64,000 nucleotides of DNA from Streptomyces scabiei 87.22 (lineage in GTDB: Bacteria; Actinomycetota; Actinomycetes; Streptomycetales; Streptomycetaceae). The notes under the pieces were generated by a model. The model saw nothing but the letters and a program-made list of their open reading frames with translations. It did not search any database and was not told the origin of the DNA. Location: NCBI RefSeq assembly GCF_000091305.1, contig NC_013929.1:4092001-4156000 (forward strand), given 5' to 3'. Below, piece by piece: positions 42,780 to 51,626 of the stretch (within the stretch, counting starts at the first letter, position 1; each line of letters begins with the position of its first letter). A program made the translations under genes and the position numbers.

Positions 42780-44222
42780 ATGCGCTCAGCCCACCGCGTA
42801 GAAACCGTCCGCACAGCCGAACGCACCCTCATGGCCCGCCTCCCCGACGGCGCCCTGATGCAGCGCGCGGCCGCGGGCCTGGCCGCCGCCTGCGCCGACA
42901 TCCTCCCCCGCCGCGTCTACGGCAGCCGCGTCGTCGTCCTCACCGGCAGCGGCGACAACGGCGGCGACGCGCTGTACGCCGGCGCCCGCCTGGCACGGCG
43001 GGGCGCGGGAGTGACCGCCGTGCTCCTCTCCCCCGACCGCACCCACCAGGCCGCCCTTCACGCTCTCCTCCGGGCGGGCGGCACCACCGCCACCCCCACC
43101 GCCGCCGAAGCCCACATCCGCCGCGCCGACCTCGTCCTGGACGGCGTCGTCGGCATCGGCGGCAAGGGCGGCCTGCGCCCGGAAGCGGCCCGCCTGGCCG
43201 CCCTGGCCGCCGCCTCCCCCGCCACCGTCGTCGCCGTGGACCTCCCGAGCGGCATCGAGGCGGACACCGGCGAGGTGTACGGCGAAGCGGTCCGCGCCGA
43301 CCTCACCGTCACCTTCGGCACCCACAAGCCGGGCCTCCTCGTCGACCCGGCCCGCACGTACGCCGGCTCGGTCCGGCTGGTCGACATCGGCCTCGCGGAC
43401 ACCCTCCCGGCCACCCCCGCCCTGGAGTCCCTCCAGCACACCGACGTGGCCGCCCTCCTCCCCCGCCCGTCGCAGGAGAGCGACAAGTACCGCCGGGGTG
43501 TCGTGGGCATCGCGGCGGGCTCGGCCCGCTACCCGGGCGCGGCGGTCCTCGCGGTCGCCGGCGCCCTGCGCGGCGGCGCGGGCGCGGTCCGTTACGTCGG
43601 CGCGGCCGGCGACGCGGTGCTCGCCCGGTTCCCGGAGACCCTGGTCTCGGACACGGGCCCGAAGAAGGCGGGCCGGGTCCAGGCCTGGGTCGCCGGTCCC
43701 GGAGCCGGCGACGACCCGGCCCCCGTCGCCGAGGCGCTCTCCACCGACGTCCCCGTCCTCCTCGACGCCGACGGCCTCCGCCTCGCCGACCGCGAGAGCG
43801 TCCGCACCCGCACGGCCCCGACCCTGCTGACCCCGCACGCCGGCGAGGCCGCGGCCCTGCTCGGCATCTCCCGCGAGGAGGTCGAGGCGTCCCGCCTCAC
43901 CGCCGTACGCGACCTGGCCCGCGCCTACGACGCGACGGTCCTCCTCAAGGGCTCCACCACCCTGATCGCGACCCCGGACCCCGGCACCCCGGTCCGCGTC
44001 AACGCCACCGGCACGCCCTGGCTCGCCACCGCCGGCAGCGGTGACGTCCTCTCGGGCCTGGCGGGCTCGCTCCTGGCCGCCGGCCTCTCCCCCCTGGACG
44101 CGGCGAGCGCGGCCGCGTACGTCCACGGCCTGGCGGGCCGCTACGCCGCCGACGGAGCCCCGGCGGGCGCCCACGACGTGGCGGAGTCGATCCCGGCGGC
44201 CTGGCGGGACATCACGGCCTGA
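42780..44222 (+). CDS. nnrD: Bifunctional NAD(P)H-hydrate epimerase/dehydratase
   Basis: 480 aa. The N-terminal YjeF_N domain (about 1-215; GSGDNGGDALYAGARL, VVAVDLPSGIEADTGE) is the epimerase, and the C-terminal ribokinase-like domain (about 225-480; LLTPHAGEAAALLG, GTPWLATAGSGDVLSG) is the ADP-dependent dehydratase. It repairs hydrated NADH and NADPH. The ATG is 7 nt after a -10 box, so probably leaderless. Many streptomycetes have this gene between acpS and alr-like cell-wall genes. Confidence 0.94.
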   Translation: MRSAHRVETVRTAERTLMARLPDGALMQRAAAGLAAACADILPRRVYGSRVVVLTGSGDNGGDALYAGARLARRGAGVTAVLLSPDRTHQAALHALLRAGGTTATPTAAEAHIRRADLVLDGVVGIGGKGGLRPEAARLAALAAASPATVVAVDLPSGIEADTGEVYGEAVRADLTVTFGTHKPGLLVDPARTYAGSVRLVDIGLADTLPATPALESLQHTDVAALLPRPSQESDKYRRGVVGIAAGSARYPGAAVLAVAGALRGGAGAVRYVGAAGDAVLARFPETLVSDTGPKKAGRVQAWVAGPGAGDDPAPVAEALSTDVPVLLDADGLRLADRESVRTRTAPTLLTPHAGEAAALLGISREEVEASRLTAVRDLARAYDATVLLKGSTTLIATPDPGTPVRVNATGTPWLATAGSGDVLSGLAGSLLAAGLSPLDAASAAAYVHGLAGRYAADGAPAGAHDVAESIPAAWRDITA

Positions 44223-44290
44223 CGCCCCCGTCGGCCCGCCCCACGCCGGCGCGCCTCACGACCGGCCCGCGCCACGACCGGCTCAGCCGC

Positions 44291-44533
44291 TCAACTCCCC
44301 TCCTCGATCCGCTCGATCGCCTCCCGCACCATCCCCAGGTACTCGGCCTCCTCGCACCGGGGCTTGCTCCCCATCCGGTACATGTCCATCGCGTCGGAGA
44401 GACACTCGCCCAGATCCTCGTCCGGCAGATCCACCGAGAGCTCGCTGCACACCTGCCCGGCCAGCTCCGCGTCACCGCGGCCGGCCCCCCGCCGAACGGC
44501 GTCCCGTACCCGCAGAGGTACACCAAAAGGCAT
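44291..44533 (-). CDS. Small acidic hypothetical protein
   Basis: 80 aa, acidic and probably helical (DEDLGECLSDAMDMYRMG; EEAEYLGMVREAIERIEEGS), no membrane segment and no recognised domain. GAGG lies 7 nt before the ATG at 44533. Codon use is typical of the genome, which supports it as a gene. It lies alone between convergent/divergent neighbours. Confidence 0.65.
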   Translation of the reverse strand: MPFGVPLRVRDAVRRGAGRGDAELAGQVCSELSVDLPDEDLGECLSDAMDMYRMGSKPRCEEAEYLGMVREAIERIEEGS

Positions 44534-44741
44534 CAGACAACCTCGCTTCCCCCGGGCTCACAGCCCCGGGTCGGCCGGAAGGCGGCTCCCTCCCCGGCGG
44601 CCCGGACGCTAGTCCCACCTCCACCCCAGGTCCATACCTTCGCCACTTTTCACCCACAGTGAGGAGTTGATGCTCTAACGTGCCCCCCGGCGTGACGGAC
44701 CCCACCCCGTCACCCTGTTCAAACTCCGTTAACAATGGACT

Positions 44742-45731
44742 GTGATCTCACCGGCCTCCTCGTTGCCGCGGAGCGCCCACCGGCCCAGGCCGGAGGCGAC
44801 TCCCTACGTCGACCTCACCCGAGCCGAGTGGAGCGCGCTGCGCGAAAAGACGCCGCTCCCACTCAACGCCGAGGAGGTCGAGAAGCTGCGCGGCCTGGGC
44901 GATGTCATCGACCTCGACGAGGTCCGGGACATCTATCTGCCGCTGTCCCGGCTCCTCAACCTCTACATCGGCGCCACCGACGGCCTGCGCGGTGCCCTCA
45001 ACACCTTCCTGGGCGAGCAGGGCTCCCAGTCGGGCACCCCGTTCGTCATAGGCGTCGCCGGTTCCGTGGCCGTCGGCAAGTCCACCGTCGCCCGCCTCCT
45101 CCAGGCCCTCCTCGCCCGCTGGCCCGAACACCCGCGGGTGGAGCTGGTCACCACCGACGGTTTCCTGCTCCCCATGAAGGACCTCCAGGAACGCGGCCTG
45201 GTCTCCCGCAAGGGCTTCCCCGAGTCCTACGACCGCCGGGCCCTGACCCGTTTCGTCGCCGACATCAAGGCCGGCAAGGACGAGGTGACGGCCCCCGTCT
45301 ACTCCCACCTCATCTACGACATCGTCCCCGACCAGCGACTCACGGTCCGCCGCCCCGACATCCTCATCGTCGAGGGGCTGAACGTCCTGCAGCCCGCCCT
45401 GCCCGGCAGCGACGGCCGCACCCGCGTGGGTCTCGCCGACTACTTCGACTTCAGCGTGTACGTCGACGCCGGCGCCGACGACATCGAGCGCTGGTACCTC
45501 AACCGCTTCAAGAAGCTCCGCCAGACCGCCTTCCAGAAGCCCGACTCCTACTTCCGCAAGTACACCCAGGTATCCGAGGACGACGCCCTCGACTACGCCC
45601 GCACCCTCTGGCGCACCATCAACAAGCCCAACCTGGTCGAGAACATCGCCCCCACCCGGGGCCGCGCCACCCTCATCATCCGCAAGGGCGCCGACCACAA
45701 GGTCCGCCGCCTCAGCCTCCGGAAGCTGTAG
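44742..45731 (+). CDS. coaA: Pantothenate kinase, type I
   Basis: 329 aa; phosphorylates pantothenate, first step to CoA. GVAGSVAVGKST (104-115) is the P-loop, and VTTDGFLLPMKDL and SYDRRALTRFV are family motifs. AACAAT lies 5 nt before the GTG at 44742, so it is probably leaderless. A run of AT-rich bases upstream (about 44650-44735) marks the promoter. Confidence 0.95.
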   Translation: MISPASSLPRSAHRPRPEATPYVDLTRAEWSALREKTPLPLNAEEVEKLRGLGDVIDLDEVRDIYLPLSRLLNLYIGATDGLRGALNTFLGEQGSQSGTPFVIGVAGSVAVGKSTVARLLQALLARWPEHPRVELVTTDGFLLPMKDLQERGLVSRKGFPESYDRRALTRFVADIKAGKDEVTAPVYSHLIYDIVPDQRLTVRRPDILIVEGLNVLQPALPGSDGRTRVGLADYFDFSVYVDAGADDIERWYLNRFKKLRQTAFQKPDSYFRKYTQVSEDDALDYARTLWRTINKPNLVENIAPTRGRATLIIRKGADHKVRRLSLRKL

Positions 45732-45759
45732 CTCCACCGGGCCCGGCTACCCTGCGGGC

Positions 45760-46689
45760 ATGCTGCATCTGCGCCTGATCACCCCGTCCGGCCGGACCGA
45801 CGAGGTGGTACGCCTGATCGAGGACACGGTCGGCACCACCCACCTCGTCGTCATGGCGGGCGCCGCCCGCGACCCCGCCGGAGACGTCGTGATGTGCGAC
45901 GTGGCGCGCGAGGCGGGCGACGAACTGATCGGCGCGCTACGGGCGTTGGACCTGGACCGCACCGGCTCCATCGCGGTCGAGAACATCGACCTGTCGCTCT
46001 CCGAGCGGGCCGACAAGGCCGAGAAGGACGCGCCCGGCGAGGGCGCGGACGCGGTCCTGTGGGAGCACCTGACGGACGCCACCCACGAGGAGTCGACGCT
46101 CTCCGTCACCTACGTCGCCTTCATCACCCTCGCCACGATGATCGCGGCCTGCGGTGTGGTCCTGGACAACGCGGTCCTGATCGTGGGCGCGATGGCCGTC
46201 GGCCCCGAGTTCGGTCCGCTGGCCGGGATCAGCACGTCCATCGTGCAACGCCACCCGCGCCTGGCCCTGCGCTCCCTGATCGCGCTCCTCGTGGGCTTCG
46301 CGGCGGCCATGGCGGTGACGGTCGCCTTCAGCCTCTTCATGGACGCGCTCGGCTACTTCACCGAGGCCAAACTGGAGGCCGACCGCCCCAACACGGCCTT
46401 CGTCTACGCCCCCGACGCCTTCTCGTTCATCGTGGCGGTCCTGGCCGGCATCGCCGGCACCCTCTCCCTCACCTCGGCCAAGTCCGGGGCCCTGGTGGGC
46501 GTGGCCATCTCGGTCACCACGGTCCCGGCGGCGGCGAACGCGGCGGTGGCCCTGGCCTACGGCGACATGAAACAGACGGCCGGCTCGACGGAGCAACTGC
46601 TCCTGAACCTCCTGGGCATCGTCCTGGCAGGCACTCTCACCCTGCTGCTCCAGAAGTGGCTGTGGTCACGACAGCGCAGCACTTCATAG
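45760..46689 (+). CDS. DUF389 membrane protein
   Basis: 309 aa. A soluble N-terminal segment (about 1-100) is followed by the DUF389 core with about six membrane helices (LATMIAACGVVLDNAVLIVG, then GAMAVGPEFGPLAGIS). The family is widespread but uncharacterised, thought to be a transport or sensing protein. TACCCT ends 6 nt before the ATG (leaderless arrangement). Confidence 0.88.
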   Translation: MLHLRLITPSGRTDEVVRLIEDTVGTTHLVVMAGAARDPAGDVVMCDVAREAGDELIGALRALDLDRTGSIAVENIDLSLSERADKAEKDAPGEGADAVLWEHLTDATHEESTLSVTYVAFITLATMIAACGVVLDNAVLIVGAMAVGPEFGPLAGISTSIVQRHPRLALRSLIALLVGFAAAMAVTVAFSLFMDALGYFTEAKLEADRPNTAFVYAPDAFSFIVAVLAGIAGTLSLTSAKSGALVGVAISVTTVPAAANAAVALAYGDMKQTAGSTEQLLLNLLGIVLAGTLTLLLQKWLWSRQRSTS

Positions 46690-46707
46690 CCGGGGCCCAG
46701 CACAAAA

Positions 46708-46727
46708 GGGGCGCGGGGAACTGCGCG
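46708..46727 (+). repeat. Dispersed 20-bp element between DUF389 gene and glmM
   Basis: GGGGCGCGGGGAACTGCGCG, exact copy, in a 108-bp gap between convergent genes. The following bases (ACAAGCCACGACGAACCCGC) also resemble those after the copies at 51.5 and 52.2 kb. Confidence 0.85.
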
Positions 46728-46797
46728 ACAAGCCACGACGAACCCGCAGCCCGCCAAGCACAGAACCCCACGCCCCTACCCGGAACGAACCCCGGAC

Positions 46798-48156
46798 CTA
46801 TCCGAGCGCCGACTTCACCACGTCGGCGAGCCGCCCCGCGACGGAACGCGCCTGCTCGATGTCGGCCGCCTCCACCATCACCCGGACCAGCGGCTCCGTC
46901 CCCGAGGGCCGCAGCAATACCCGCCCCGTGGACCCCAGTTCCCCCTCGGCCTCGGCAACCGCCGCCGCCAGCTCCGCCGACGTGGACACCCGCGAGCGGT
47001 CCACGTCCGGCACATTGACGAGCACCTGCGGCAGCCGCTCCATCACACCCGCCAGCTCCCGCAGCGAACGCCCGGTCTGCGCGACCCGGGCCGCCAGCAG
47101 CAACCCCGTCAGCGTGCCGTCACCCGTGGTCGCGTGGTCGGAGATGATCACGTGCCCGGACTGCTCGCCCCCGAGCGCGTACCCGTGCTCCTTCATCTCC
47201 TCCAGCACATAACGGTCCCCGACCGCGGCCTGCACGAGCCGCAGCCCCTCCCGCTCCAGCGCCAGCTTGAAGCCGAGGTTGGACATCACGGTCGCGACCA
47301 CGGTGTCCGAGCGGAGCTCCCCCCGCTCCCGCATGGCCAGCGCGAGCACCGCGAGGATCTGGTCCCCGTCGACCTCGTCGCCCTGGTGGTCCACGGCGAG
47401 GCACCGGTCCGCGTCCCCGTCGTGCGCGATGCCGAGGTGCGCCCCGTGCTCGACGACCGCGGCCCGCAGCTTCCCGAGGTGCGTCGACCCGCACCCGTCG
47501 TTGATGTTGAGCCCGTCCGGCTCGGCCCCGATGGTGACGATCTCGGCACCGGCCCGGGTGAACACCTCCGGCGAGACCCCGGCGGCGGCGCCGTGCGCCT
47601 CGTCGAGGACGATCTTCAGGCCGTCCAGGCGGTTGGGGAGCGCGGCCAGCAGATGCGCGACGTACCGCTCGAAGCCCTCGTCGTAGGACCGGACGCGTCC
47701 GACCCCCGCGCCCGTCGGCCGGTCCCAGGGCGCCCCGGTGCGGTGCTCCTCGTAGACGCCCTCGATGCGGTTCTCCAGGTCGTCGGCGAGCTTGTGGCCG
47801 CCGCGGGCGAAGAACTTGATGCCGTTGTCGGGCATGGCGTTGTGGCTGGCGGAGAGCATCACGCCGAGGTCGGCGCCCAGCTCCCCGGTGAGGAACGCCA
47901 CAGCGGGCGTGGGCAGGACACCGACACACAGCACGTCGACGCCCGCGCTGGCGAGGCCGGCCACGACGGCCGCCTCCAGGAACTCTCCGGACGCCCGCGG
48001 ATCCCGTCCGACCACCGCCACCGGCTTGTGGCCCTCGAACGTTCCCGCCTCGGCGAGTACGTGTGCCGCCGCGACGGAGAGTCCGAGCGCGAGCTCGGCC
48101 GTCAGATCCGCGTTGGCGACACCGCGCACGCCGTCCGTGCCGAAGAGTCGTCCCAC
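46798..48156 (-). CDS. glmM: Phosphoglucosamine mutase
   Basis: 452 aa, turns glucosamine-6-P into glucosamine-1-P, the second step to UDP-GlcNAc. Ser104 in MLSASHNAMPDNGIKFF is the phosphorylated residue, HDGDADRC the Mg2+ loop, and GGEQSGH the sugar loop. The GTG at 48156 (GRLFGTDGVRG) has GGAGG upstream; the frame extends 66 codons further without support. Gene order rplM-rpsI-glmM is conserved in streptomycetes. Confidence 0.97.
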   Translation of the reverse strand: MGRLFGTDGVRGVANADLTAELALGLSVAAAHVLAEAGTFEGHKPVAVVGRDPRASGEFLEAAVVAGLASAGVDVLCVGVLPTPAVAFLTGELGADLGVMLSASHNAMPDNGIKFFARGGHKLADDLENRIEGVYEEHRTGAPWDRPTGAGVGRVRSYDEGFERYVAHLLAALPNRLDGLKIVLDEAHGAAAGVSPEVFTRAGAEIVTIGAEPDGLNINDGCGSTHLGKLRAAVVEHGAHLGIAHDGDADRCLAVDHQGDEVDGDQILAVLALAMRERGELRSDTVVATVMSNLGFKLALEREGLRLVQAAVGDRYVLEEMKEHGYALGGEQSGHVIISDHATTGDGTLTGLLLAARVAQTGRSLRELAGVMERLPQVLVNVPDVDRSRVSTSAELAAAVAEAEGELGSTGRVLLRPSGTEPLVRVMVEAADIEQARSVAGRLADVVKSALG

Positions 48157-48326
48157 AGTGGTGTCCTCCGAATTGCTGAGAATGTGCGGCTCGTACCGGG
48201 TGTCCACCGAGTGTCCCTCTCGTCCCGGGACCCAGTACATCCCCTGAGACTGTCCTCCCCCTTTCGGGGTTGTACCGACAGTCTGCGTGTACGTCTGCGA
48301 TGAACCGTCAACCCTGCTACGCAAAC

Positions 48327-48361
48327 CGCCCCGGCGGCACAGGGAGTGTGCCACCGGGGCG
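48327..48361 (-). terminator. Terminator of the rplM-rpsI operon
   Basis: CGCCCCGGCGGCACA pairs with TGTGCCACCGGGGCG (15 bp with one G-U wobble) around GGGAG, starting 30 bp past the rpsI stop. Confidence 0.85.
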
Positions 48362-48390
48362 AAGCGAGCGGTGCGGCGAAGCGCCGGGAT

Positions 48391-48918
48391 TTAGCGCTTG
48401 CTGTACTGCGGGGCCTTGCGGGCCTTCTTCAGACCGGCCTTCTTGCGCTCGACCGCACGGTCGTCGCGGCGGAGGAAGCCGGCCTTCTTGAGGGCGCCAC
48501 GGTTGTTGTCGACGTCGGCCTCGTTCAGCGCGCGGGCGACACCGAGACGGAGCGCACCGGCCTGGCCGGAGACACCGCCACCGGAGATGCGGGCGATGAC
48601 GTCGTAACGGCCTTCGAGCTCCAGGACCTTGAAGGGCTCGTTGACTTCCTGCTGGTGCACCTTGTTGGGGAAGTAGTCCTCAAGGGTGCGACCGTTGATC
48701 TTCCACTTGCCGGAGCCCGGGACGATCCGGACGCGGGCGATGGCGTTCTTGCGACGGCCCAGGCCGGCGGCCGGCTGCGGGTCGCCGAAGCGGCCGGCGA
48801 GCGACTCCGAGGTGTACTCACCCTCGACGGGGACCTCGGACTCGGTGGTGTAGCTCTCCATGTCGACGAGCTCGGTCTCGGTCTCTTCGACCGGCTGCTC
48901 AACGGTGGTCTCGGCCAC
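48391..48918 (-). CDS. rpsI: 30S ribosomal protein S9
   Basis: 175 aa. The S9 core (GLGRRKNAIARVRI to the basic tail ending QYSKR) occupies the last 130 residues. The first 40 or so residues are an acidic Glu/Thr-rich extension typical of actinobacterial S9. Co-transcribed with rplM, 41 bp upstream. Confidence 0.97.
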   Translation of the reverse strand: MAETTVEQPVEETETELVDMESYTTESEVPVEGEYTSESLAGRFGDPQPAAGLGRRKNAIARVRIVPGSGKWKINGRTLEDYFPNKVHQQEVNEPFKVLELEGRYDVIARISGGGVSGQAGALRLGVARALNEADVDNNRGALKKAGFLRRDDRAVERKKAGLKKARKAPQYSKR

Positions 48919-48959
48919 GGTTCTCCTCAGATTCTTTTCTGTTTGGGGTGTGGCCGGAA

Positions 48960-49403
48960 CTACTGCGCGACCTGGGTGATCTCGAACGGCACCGGCTGCT
49001 GGGCAGCGTGCGGGTGCTGGTCGCCCGAGTAGACCTTCAGCTTGCTGATCATCTGACGGCCCAGGGTGTTCTTGGGGATCATGCCCTTGATGGCCTTCTC
49101 GACGGCCTTCTCGGGGTTCTTCGCCAGCAGCTCGTCGTAACGGACGGAGCGCAGACCACCCGGGTAGCCGGAGTGGCGGTACGCCAGCTTCTGGGTCTTC
49201 TTGTTGCCGGACAGGTGAACCTTGTCGGCGTTGATGATGATGACGAAGTCGCCCATGTCCATGTGCGGGGCATAGGTCGGCTTGTGCTTGCCGCGGAGGA
49301 GGTTCGCGGCAGTGGTAGCCAGACGGCCCAGGACGATGTCCTGAGCGTCAATGACGTGCCACTGGCGAGTCACATCGCCGGGCTTAGGGCTGTACGTACG
49401 CAC
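48960..49403 (-). CDS. rplM: 50S ribosomal protein L13
   Basis: 147 aa with VIDAQDIVLGRLATTAANLL and GMIPKNTLGRQMISKL. The GTG at 49403 (RTYSPKPGD) gives the family length; an ATG 13 codons upstream would not. First gene of the rplM-rpsI operon, with a leader of about 175 nt from a promoter at 49.6 kb. Confidence 0.97.
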   Translation of the reverse strand: MRTYSPKPGDVTRQWHVIDAQDIVLGRLATTAANLLRGKHKPTYAPHMDMGDFVIIINADKVHLSGNKKTQKLAYRHSGYPGGLRSVRYDELLAKNPEKAVEKAIKGMIPKNTLGRQMISKLKVYSGDQHPHAAQQPVPFEITQVAQ

Positions 49404-49585
49404 TTCGCAGCCTTCTTCTTCAGTGGATGGGTGCTGACACATGGCATCACTGAAGCGATCGTGCAGCTGGGGACGACAGTGCCGGGAACGATGTCCGTAT
49501 GCCGCCCACTGGTAACTGCTCCAGGGAACCTACGTAGCGGCTTCGCGCCTGAGAACGGCCGAGCCAATACGCATAACAAGCGGCA

Positions 49586-49615
49586 AGCGTACTCGCGCTG
49601 CCCCGGGCGGGTCAA
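49586..49615 (-). promoter_or_regulatory. rplM-rpsI promoter
   Basis: Reading leftwards, TTGACC (49615-49610) and TACGCT (49591-49586) are 18 bp apart, near-consensus for the housekeeping sigma factor HrdB. Confidence 0.8.
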
Positions 49616-49644
49616 AACGGCCCCGGCCACGCCTCTGACCACTG

Positions 49645-49688
49645 ACGAAGGCATGCCGCACACGTAACCGGGTGAGGCATGCCTTCGT
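49645..49688. promoter_or_regulatory. 13-bp perfect inverted repeat, probable operator
   Basis: ACGAAGGCATGCC (49645-49657) and GGCATGCCTTCGT (49676-49688) are perfectly complementary around an 18-bp centre. The right arm lies between the predicted -35 and -10 of the anchored-protein gene. No gene ends here, so a terminator role is unlikely. Confidence 0.75.
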
Positions 49689-49706
49689 CCGTCTAAACTG
49701 CGGCCC

Positions 49707-50588
49707 ATGAGCTTTGGGCAGGGGGGGTCTCAGTGGAGCCCCGGGGGTTCCCACGATCCGTGGGACAATCAGTGGGGTTCCACCAATAATCGGACCCCGG
49801 ACTGGGCGTCACTCGCCGAGCAGTCCGAAACACGCAACAGGCGACGCAGACTCCTGCTGATCGTCGGCGGCGCGCTCGCCACGGTCGGCATAGGCGTCGC
49901 CGTGGCCGTCGCCGTCGTCAACACCGACAGCGGCAACACCACGGCGAACGGCCCGAACAGCCTGCCGTCCGCCGGGGACATCCCGAGCGCCAGCGCCAAG
50001 GCCGACCCGTCCTTCGCGCCGACCTCGGCCCCGCCGCCGCTGGACCCGAAGGAGTTCATCTCCAGCTCCGGCAAGGACAAGGCGCCGATCAGCCCGAACA
50101 TCCTCTTCCCGGGCTCCCAGCTGACCAAGCGCGACGACGTCGTCTACCGCAAGGGCGCCACGGCCTCGACGACGAACTGTGCCTCGGCCGTCCAGGGAAC
50201 CGTGAGCACCCTCCTGAGCAGCAACGACTGCACCCGCTTCATGCGCGTGACCTACTTCCGGGAGAAGATCGCGGTCACCATCGGCGTCGCCCTGTTCGAC
50301 ACCGAGGCCAAGGCGACCAAGGTCAAGGACGACTGGGACAAGAAGAGCACCATCGTCTCCCTCTCCGGCGAGGGCGTCCCCACCTTCTGCCGCACGACGT
50401 TCTGCCGGACGACCCTCAACTCCTACGGCCGCTACGCCTACTTCACCCTGTCCGGCTTCACCGACGGCAAGGACGTCACGGAGAAGGACAAGGCGGTCTT
50501 CATCGCCGGCGACGACCTCGCCAGGTCCACCTTCGAGCAGATCCGCCGCCGGGGCGAGACCCAGGCGGCCGCCGCGGCGGAGGGGTAG
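49707..50588 (+). CDS. Membrane-anchored extracytoplasmic protein of unknown function
   Basis: 293 aa. A polar Gly/Trp/Asn-rich cytoplasmic head of about 45 residues, one membrane helix (LLLIVGGALATVGIGVAVAVAV, first 20 shown by position about 49-72), a Ser/Pro linker, then an extracellular domain with a Cys pair region (FCRTTFCRTT, duplicated in tandem). It lacks a family I recognise; such proteins are common in streptomycetes beside cell-wall and ribosomal loci. Leaderless: TAAACT is 7 nt before the ATG. truA converges, 25 bp away. Confidence 0.8.
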   Translation: MSFGQGGSQWSPGGSHDPWDNQWGSTNNRTPDWASLAEQSETRNRRRRLLLIVGGALATVGIGVAVAVAVVNTDSGNTTANGPNSLPSAGDIPSASAKADPSFAPTSAPPPLDPKEFISSSGKDKAPISPNILFPGSQLTKRDDVVYRKGATASTTNCASAVQGTVSTLLSSNDCTRFMRVTYFREKIAVTIGVALFDTEAKATKVKDDWDKKSTIVSLSGEGVPTFCRTTFCRTTLNSYGRYAYFTLSGFTDGKDVTEKDKAVFIAGDDLARSTFEQIRRRGETQAAAAAEG

Positions 50589-50613
50589 CCGCCCCCGCCC
50601 GGCCGCCCCGGGG

Positions 50614-51477
50614 TCAGCAGCAGCCGGCCCCGGGCGCCCCCGGCAGCGTCCGCCGGTTCCGCGCCTCCCTGCTCCGCGCGGCCAGCAGCTCGTCCGCCGG
50701 GTAGCCGACCTCCTCCAGCGTCAGCCCGTGCGGCCGTACGACGTGCACCGCGGAGTCCCGCACCCCCGCGGCCAGCACCTTCCCCGGCCAGTCGGCGCCC
50801 CGGTGTCCGTCCCCCACGAACAGCAGCGCCCCGATCAGCGAGCGCACCATGTTGTGGCAGAAGGCGTCGGCCCGCACGGTCGCGGTGACGATCCCGTCGT
50901 CCCCCCGCACCAGGCTCAGCTCCTGGAGCGTACGGATGGTGGTGGCCCCCTCGCGCCGCTTGCAGTAGGCGGCGAAGTCGTGCTCGCCCAGCAGCAGCCG
51001 GGCCGCCTCGTTCATCGCGTCCACGTCGAGCGGCCAGTCGTGCCACAGCACGTGCCCGCGCAGCAGCGGATCGACCCCACCGGGATTGTCGGTGACCCGG
51101 TAGGCGTACCGGCGCCAGATCGCCGAGAACCGCGCGTTGAAGCCGCTGGGCGCCTCTCTGAGGGCCCAGACCCGTACGTCCCTCGGCAGGCGCCCCGCGA
51201 GCCGCTTCAGCAGCTTCTCGTGGTGTTCACGCCAGACCGCCTCCGGCAGGTCCACGTGCGCCACCTGCCCGCGCGCGTGCACCCCGGCATCGGTCCGCCC
51301 GGCCACGGTCAGCTCGTACGTCTCCCCGGACCGCGTCACGGTCCGCAGCGCGTCCTCGATCTCCCCCTGGACGGTCCGCCGCCCCCCGGCCTGCTTGGCC
51401 CACCCGGAGAACTCGCTCCCGTCGTACGACAGGTCCAGCCGGACGCGGACATGACCGGGCGCCGCTTCATCACTCAC
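50614..51477 (-). CDS. truA: tRNA pseudouridine(38-40) synthase
   Basis: 287 aa. Asp63 in AGRTDAGVHA is the catalytic residue, with YDGSEFSGWAKQ near the start and HNMVRSLIGALLFVG late. The C-terminus has an extra Arg-rich, Cys-ending tail. GTG at 51477. It follows rplQ on the same strand but after a strong terminator, so it may have its own promoter. Confidence 0.95.
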   Translation of the reverse strand: MSDEAAPGHVRVRLDLSYDGSEFSGWAKQAGGRRTVQGEIEDALRTVTRSGETYELTVAGRTDAGVHARGQVAHVDLPEAVWREHHEKLLKRLAGRLPRDVRVWALREAPSGFNARFSAIWRRYAYRVTDNPGGVDPLLRGHVLWHDWPLDVDAMNEAARLLLGEHDFAAYCKRREGATTIRTLQELSLVRGDDGIVTATVRADAFCHNMVRSLIGALLFVGDGHRGADWPGKVLAAGVRDSAVHVVRPHGLTLEEVGYPADELLAARSREARNRRTLPGAPGAGCC

Positions 51478-51497
51478 ACGAAGATCCTCTCAGCTAC

Positions 51498-51536
51498 AAA
51501 AAAGCGGGCCCGCTCCCTTAACAGGAACGGACCCAC
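51498..51536 (-). terminator. Intrinsic terminator of the alpha operon
   Basis: On the minus strand GTGGGTCCGTTCC pairs with GGGAGCGGGCCCGC (with G-U wobbles) and is followed by a run of six T. It is one of few T-tailed terminators in the window, 90 bp past rplQ. Confidence 0.85.
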
Positions 51537-51554
51537 TCAGACGCGCCCCGTCCA

Positions 51555-51574
51555 GGGGCGCGGGGAACTGCGCG
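51555..51574 (+). repeat. Dispersed 20-bp element downstream of rplQ
   Basis: GGGGCGCGGGGAACTGCGCG, exact copy, between rplQ and its terminator. Confidence 0.85.
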
Positions 51575-51626
51575 ATCAACCACGGCGAACCCGCAGCCAC
51601 CGACCGCACAGCACCCCGCAGAACGC

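Larger units (their letters stand above)
49404..49706. promoter_or_regulatory. Divergent leader/promoter region of rplM and the anchored-protein gene
   Basis: 303 bp without a gene. From right to left it holds a leaderless -10 box (TAAACT, 49694-49699), a 13-bp inverted repeat, the rplM promoter, and an rplM leader. The leader has no obvious L13-leader fold, though short complementary stretches occur. Confidence 0.75.

Noticed and set aside
44041..44670. Plus-strand 209-codon frame over the small acidic gene
   Set aside because: Pro/Arg/Ser-rich shadow continuing from inside nnrD in another frame; the 80-aa minus-strand gene explains the region better.
49404..49586. L13-type leader riboregulator upstream of rplM
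   Set aside because: No stable structure resembling a known ribosomal leader was recognised by eye; a covariance search would be needed.
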